Part shown: positions 59,946 through 64,000 of the stretch, in pieces | How the letters are laid out: each line of letters starts with the position of its first letter | Position numbering within the stretch: position 1 is the stretch's first letter | Assembly: GCF_050948215.1 (NCBI RefSeq) | Contig: NC_135151.1 | Span: 8,100,220 to 8,164,219, forward strand | Length of the DNA: 64,000 bases | DNA from: Halictus rubicundus | Taxonomy: Eukaryota > Arthropoda > Insecta > Hymenoptera > Halictidae | Direction of reading: 5' to 3' | The notes under the pieces: generated by a model | Seen by the model: the letters and a program-made list of their open reading frames with translations, nothing else | Told to the model about the DNA's origin: nothing | The model's database searches: none | Position numbers and translations under genes: made by a program

Positions 59946-60154
59946 TTAACTCTAAACCTACTACGGCCGGTCAAATTGACCTTTTCAATCTTCGTCGCAT
60001 TTTATCACATCGCTATTTATCTTTACGACTTTTCTTAAAGTATATATACAATGTATTTTTCAGTATTTATTTCTCGTTTTATATATTTTTTTTTCCAAGA
60101 AATATTTGTAGCCTGTCCTACTTTCCGCGGCCGGCAATTTGACCGCACGAGATA
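59946..60154 (+). mobile_element. TTAA-started element with CCGGTCAAATTGACC palindrome
   Basis: It starts TTAACTCTAAACC and carries CTACGGCCGGTCAAATTGAC, with a second related GCGGCCGGCAATTTGACCGC about 160 bases on. The CCGGTC...GAC motif also occurs in 43549-43742. The right TTAA end is missing or replaced by the next element. Confidence 0.45.
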
Positions 60155-60233
60155 ATATGGTATTTAATTTTTCAAACAGATCTCCATCGATCGATATAGT
60201 GATATTCTTCACAAATAATTTTGGGATACCCTG
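60155..60233 (-). mobile_element. CAGGGTG-tip element, right end (41850 family)
   Basis: TAATTTTTCAAACAGATCTC and AATTTTGGGATACCCTG, then TA. Same right end as 41850-41948. Confidence 0.6.
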
Positions 60234-61344
60234 TACATTTCCTACCTTTACACACACGAAATAAAATGTGTATATACTGTTAATAGTATATATACTTAAT
60301 TAATATACTTAATTCTGTGTCTTACTATTTTCTCCAGCACTGTAATTCGTCAATGCGTCTTCTTATTCTGGTGTTGAGTAGATATGGCCCGAGATAATGG
60401 TAAAACAATGTTAACACAATCAAGAATGTTAATTCTCACGGCAGCAAATATTGGACTCGGAAGAAGTAAGTCCATTATATATCAGTACATCAAGCAAGAC
60501 AGAGAAATTGATATTACGTTAGGATTACAATTGCTTGAGGGCTGGTCACCTATGTGCAGAAACAGAAAGTTCCACAGTATATGCCGCGATATAACGGTAA
60601 GTAAATTCTGAGGAAAGAGCAAACGCCTTTGCGGCTTCCAAGGAGGTAGAGTAAACAGCGAACGTCTCAAACTAGGTACGCTCGTGTTCGTTCTGGCAGA
60701 AACGAACAGACAAAACATTCCGCCGACGATAAGCGAAGATTCACGGAAAAGAGAGGGGGCATACGTGTCTCTGTTCTTGCGCGAATCTACCGGAAATCCT
60801 GCTGAACCGGCACAATTCTCAAGATGCGGCTGCGTTCTTATCGTGCGAATAAATGATATGGAAATAACTCCCGCTATTATATCATGTATGTGTTAACGGA
60901 ACTTTAAGTCGCGTGATTTTTGCTCGAGAAACATCTCTCATAAGAAGACGATATAACGAGCACTTTGAACATTTCTGTAGTCGAGCATACATGACTTTTA
61001 TAATTCACAGTAGGGTTACAGTAATAATAATTCATATTTTCGTAGGTATGAAGCGTGCAAAAACTAAATATAGCTCACTACAATTGTTGCGACCAATTTT
61101 GAAATGTTTATGCATTTAGAAAATCAACACCACGTTGTTCAAGATTGTTAACTTCCCTAGTATAAATAGTGTGGAAGGAACTACTTAAACAAATTTTCAA
61201 AGCGTGTAAAACTATTGAATAAGTCTATTGAATAGACTTGTGAAAATATTTAGACCTATTTAATTAAATCGTTAAAAAAAATATAAAAATTTTGCATCAT
61301 GACCATAAAAGATAGCGTGAAGAGTACGTTTCACGACGAAGATA
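60234..61344. other. Noncoding stretch with a possible donor
   Basis: The 75-codon frame at 60384-60611 (MARDNGKTMLTQSRMLILTA start) meets ATAACG|GTAAGT at about 60597/60598. The protein is not recognised and the frame may be chance. Confidence 0.35.
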
Positions 61345-61514
61345 ATCTAAAGCAGTGCTGGGCACGGTTGGGGCCCCTCAAACTCTTGCTTCCCCCACCA
61401 ACCTCTCTCTCATGCAGTGTGCACCTCGTAACAGCGCTTACTGGAAGGGGACAGTGAGGACACGGGGACGGTTTTGCCTCAATTGAGGCAAACGTGCCCG
61501 GCACTGATCTAAAG
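61345..61514. mobile_element. hAT-like MITE with perfect 8-bp target duplication
   Basis: The element (61353-61506, 154 bp) begins CAGTGCTGGGCACG and ends CGTGCCCGGCACTG. It is flanked on both sides by ATCTAAAG (61345-61352 and 61507-61514). An 8-bp duplication with a CAGTG tip is the hAT signature. Near the right end is the palindrome TTGCCTCAATTGAGGCAA. No coding capacity; the 71-codon minus frame is a by-product. Confidence 0.9.
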
Positions 61515-61970
61515 CAATGCGAAGAAGTGGGTATCAGCAAGGACATTTACAAAAATGACTCCAGGATTACCTTTGGGAGTTTTAAGGATTACTTAGAAAA
61601 TTGGATGGCTTGAAGCTACAATTTCTTAAAGAATCTCCTTAAATGAAGTCGAACAGAATTTTGTGTGGTTTCTAGAAGAAATAGCAGAAGTTAATATAAA
61701 AGTGTTGAGTTTTAGCCGCAAGATATCATTTAGTAAACTATAACATAGATTTAAACTAGAATTTTAGTTATCTGCGCACTTGAGTACTATGAGCATTCAT
61801 TATAACCTGTCTCCGGTTCAAAAAACTAGCTATGAGTATAAGAACTTGAATCTGAACACTTCCTTTCGCGGTTACTGAAACATAGATTAAAGACACAGAT
61901 TATCCCCCCGCGAACCAGGTGAATCAAAGTCACACACTGAACCATATGAGATGTAAACTTGTAAATCTGA
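61515..61970. other. Noncoding spacer
   Basis: Nothing recognised. Confidence 0.5.
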
Positions 61971-62691
61971 ACAGGTTGCGTCTTTTATGTCCTATTACTC
62001 TTTTCGTAGAACAAACGGTTTTCGAAAAAATTGGGAAAAATGTCAGAACAAAATCGAAAAAAATTTGACGATTTGATTTCACTGACGTGTGATTTCATTA
62101 TCTTTTGTGAATAAACATCAACGAAAAATGTGTATTTTTTTTAACTTGCGGAACTTACTTTTTTAATTGCAAATTATTTAGCAGGAAGTTGCGTATATTT
62201 TTCTGATTAAAAGTCAACAAATTTTCAGGTTCCACTTTATCAAGGGTAAACTTCTCATAAAGAGAACTACGTTTCGAAAAACCCTCTAAAATGAACCGTT
62301 ACATAAATATGAGCGAATCCGTAGGACGTCCGGGCGAGGCAAGCGATGCGATAAGGCGTTGGTCACCGAAAAACGCGACGCGCGGCGCCGACCAATGCGT
62401 TATCGCAATGCTTGCCAAGCCCGGCAGATTCAGAGTCAACGTCTTACGGAAGGTCTGGATTAGGTTTAGGGAGAGGGGGTTCAGGAGATGGGGCGGTTAA
62501 TTTTAGAGGGTTTTTCGGAACGCAGTTGTCTTTATATGACCTTTTCTCTTGATAAAATGGAATCTGAAAGTTATTTTGACTTGAGTTTTCAAATTTCAAA
62601 AACAATTTTTTGATTTTGTTCTAACATTTTTCTGAATTTTTTCGAAAACCGTTTGTTTTACAAAAAAAGTAATATAAAAGGCGCAGCCTGT
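61971..62691. mobile_element. Foldback element, 721 bp, with nested GC-rich palindrome
   Basis: The outer ACAGGTTGCGTCTTTTAT returns as ATAAAAGGCGCAGCCTGT. Inner blocks also pair: AACAAACGGTTTTCGAAAAA with TTTTTCGAAAACCGTTTGTT, and AAAAACCCTCTAAAAT with ATTTTAGAGGGTTTTT. The arms are about 320 bases each. The centre (62335-62424) is a GC-rich hairpin, with GGCAAGCGATGCGATAAGGC against GCGTTATCGCAATGCTTGCC. The 69-codon frame at 62291-62500 is inside it and not a gene. Confidence 0.85.
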
Positions 62692-64000
62692 CCATATTTA
62701 TACGTTTTGTCTAACATACTTTTTAATACAGTCAATAATTTGGAAGATATTCGAAAAAAACGATTTTATGAGCATTTAATTAATTATTTTGATGTTTAAA
62801 GGCTTGGGGGCACGTTTTCCCGTTATACGGTCGAGCTCAAACTTTGCACAAATTTTTTTTTATTAATTGGAACAATCCTGGGGGGGGGGGTGGCGTAAAA
62901 AACTTAAATGTCGAAAATAAGAGCCACCCTAATGTACTATATTAAAAGATTTTTTGTTAGTGAAGTTTATGATTATACAAATGTGGTTAAGGATTGTGTA
63001 ATTCTATAATAATTATTCTGTACTTCACTACTACTTAAGATTAAAAATTAATAAAAAAAAACAAATAACAAAAATAAAAAAGATTAGTAATGAAAATTAA
63101 TAATCATACTTTTTTAATTAATACTTGTATTTCTACTCTATGGTAGTAATAATTAAAATCGTACCAAAATTGTATTCTGTTAGCGACCAGCCCTGAGAGA
63201 AGAAACGTAGAAATATTAATAACTTCCGTTTCCGCCGTTTTTTAATTAAAAAATTCAGAACTATTCAGATGTAAATCGACATGACAGGAATAGTGTTCTA
63301 TATTTCCCGTATCATCGTTATTAAGTATATCAAACTGCCTTTGGCAAACGTCCACGACACTGAAAAAATTCAATCGGTGCCAAATAATCTGAACATTTGC
63401 TCTGAACCAGTCACATTTTTTCCGTTGGAGGATCATAACTGGAATAGTATCTTTCCGAATGTCAGAGATGACTAAAAAATTGCCCAATCATTTGATCACA
63501 CTTTTTCTAAGGATTGTATAGCAAACAAAACATTAATGAAAGTCTCCAGAAAGACTTTATTAGTAACAAGTCGAATTTTTATGGATGCCGCTTATTGTTA
63601 GTGCTGTGTGGTACACTTTAATTGAAGGAAAAAGTCCTACCAAACGGCAGATAAAATTGTCAAAAAGAATTCTGAAGAAATCAAAAGAATTTGTTTATAT
63701 TACTGTATTATCTTAGGCTTGTTAAAATTATTAAACGAAGAAATTCATTCCCATGTATCTTCTGTTTGTTGGGATAGATGTAGTAAATGTTTATTTTGCA
63801 TAAAGATCCGCAGTCTACTCGTCACAAACATAGACAGGCATAATCGAAGGTTTCTTGAAAATGTTGCACAAATAATACAGAAAATGTGCTTGTGTTAATC
63901 AATATTGACAGTACTGTATATTCATACAATATGATCAGAAAATTGTGGACGAATCAATTTTTTGTAAGCTCCGCAAAGAAAAATTCCAGTTGAGAGAAAA
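62692..64000. other. Noncoding stretch with repeat termini
   Basis: At 62880-62942 is a run of 10 G residues, then AAGAGCCACCCTAATGTA, matching 5682-5750 and 17310-17395. At 63798-63818 is a GCATAAAGATCCGCAGTCTA tip. Two antiparallel frames (63242-63487, 63281-63475) cover the same DNA and are not genes. Confidence 0.5.

Overview
The window is AT-rich eukaryotic DNA with no dense coding. The longest open frame is 199 codons, and no frame gives a full-length recognisable protein. The style fits an insect, most likely a hymenopteran and probably an ant: a low-GC background, CpG-rich islands at possible promoters, a BEL/Pao retrotransposon relic, and very many short palindromic DNA-transposon derivatives with CAGGGTG tips. 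The ant assignment is an inference from repeat style, not from a diagnostic gene. There are no rRNA, CRISPR, operon or bacterial features, and I could not fold any tRNA.

From 1 to 15 kb the sequence is mostly unannotatable. It holds a weak candidate for a signal-peptide first exon (2260-2308, with a TATA box upstream and a consensus splice donor), a decayed BEL/Pao element on the minus strand (about 7660-8930, in the odd order pol 3' end, LTR-like stretch, possible gag start), and scattered repeat fragments. From 15 to 22 kb there is a cluster of MITEs: a TTAA-bounded piggyBac-like element (15884-16119), a foldback element (18042-18682) and two CAGGGTG elements (14772-15055 and 20072-20727). 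From 22.2 to 23.3 kb a CpG-rich block with three CACGTG E-boxes ends in a good splice donor; it is the best candidate for a 5' exon and promoter. A second GC-rich block (32.87-33.48 kb) follows a TATA box.

From 27.8 to 43 kb there are several more CAGGGTG elements, three large foldback elements, a small 29-bp-arm hairpin and a minisatellite. From 43 to 64 kb there are two hAT-like elements (one with a perfect 8-bp target duplication), further TTAA-bounded elements, a 57-bp tandem array carrying a TGGCGACCC motif, and a 721-bp foldback element with a nested GC-rich palindrome.

The genes, if any, are at most one or two 5' exons with long introns. The window reads as intergenic or intronic DNA shaped by non-autonomous transposons. 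Several families occur two to six times here, and some share tips but not interiors, which suggests module exchange. All family assignments come from reading termini, target sites and cross-matches inside this window; no database search was possible.
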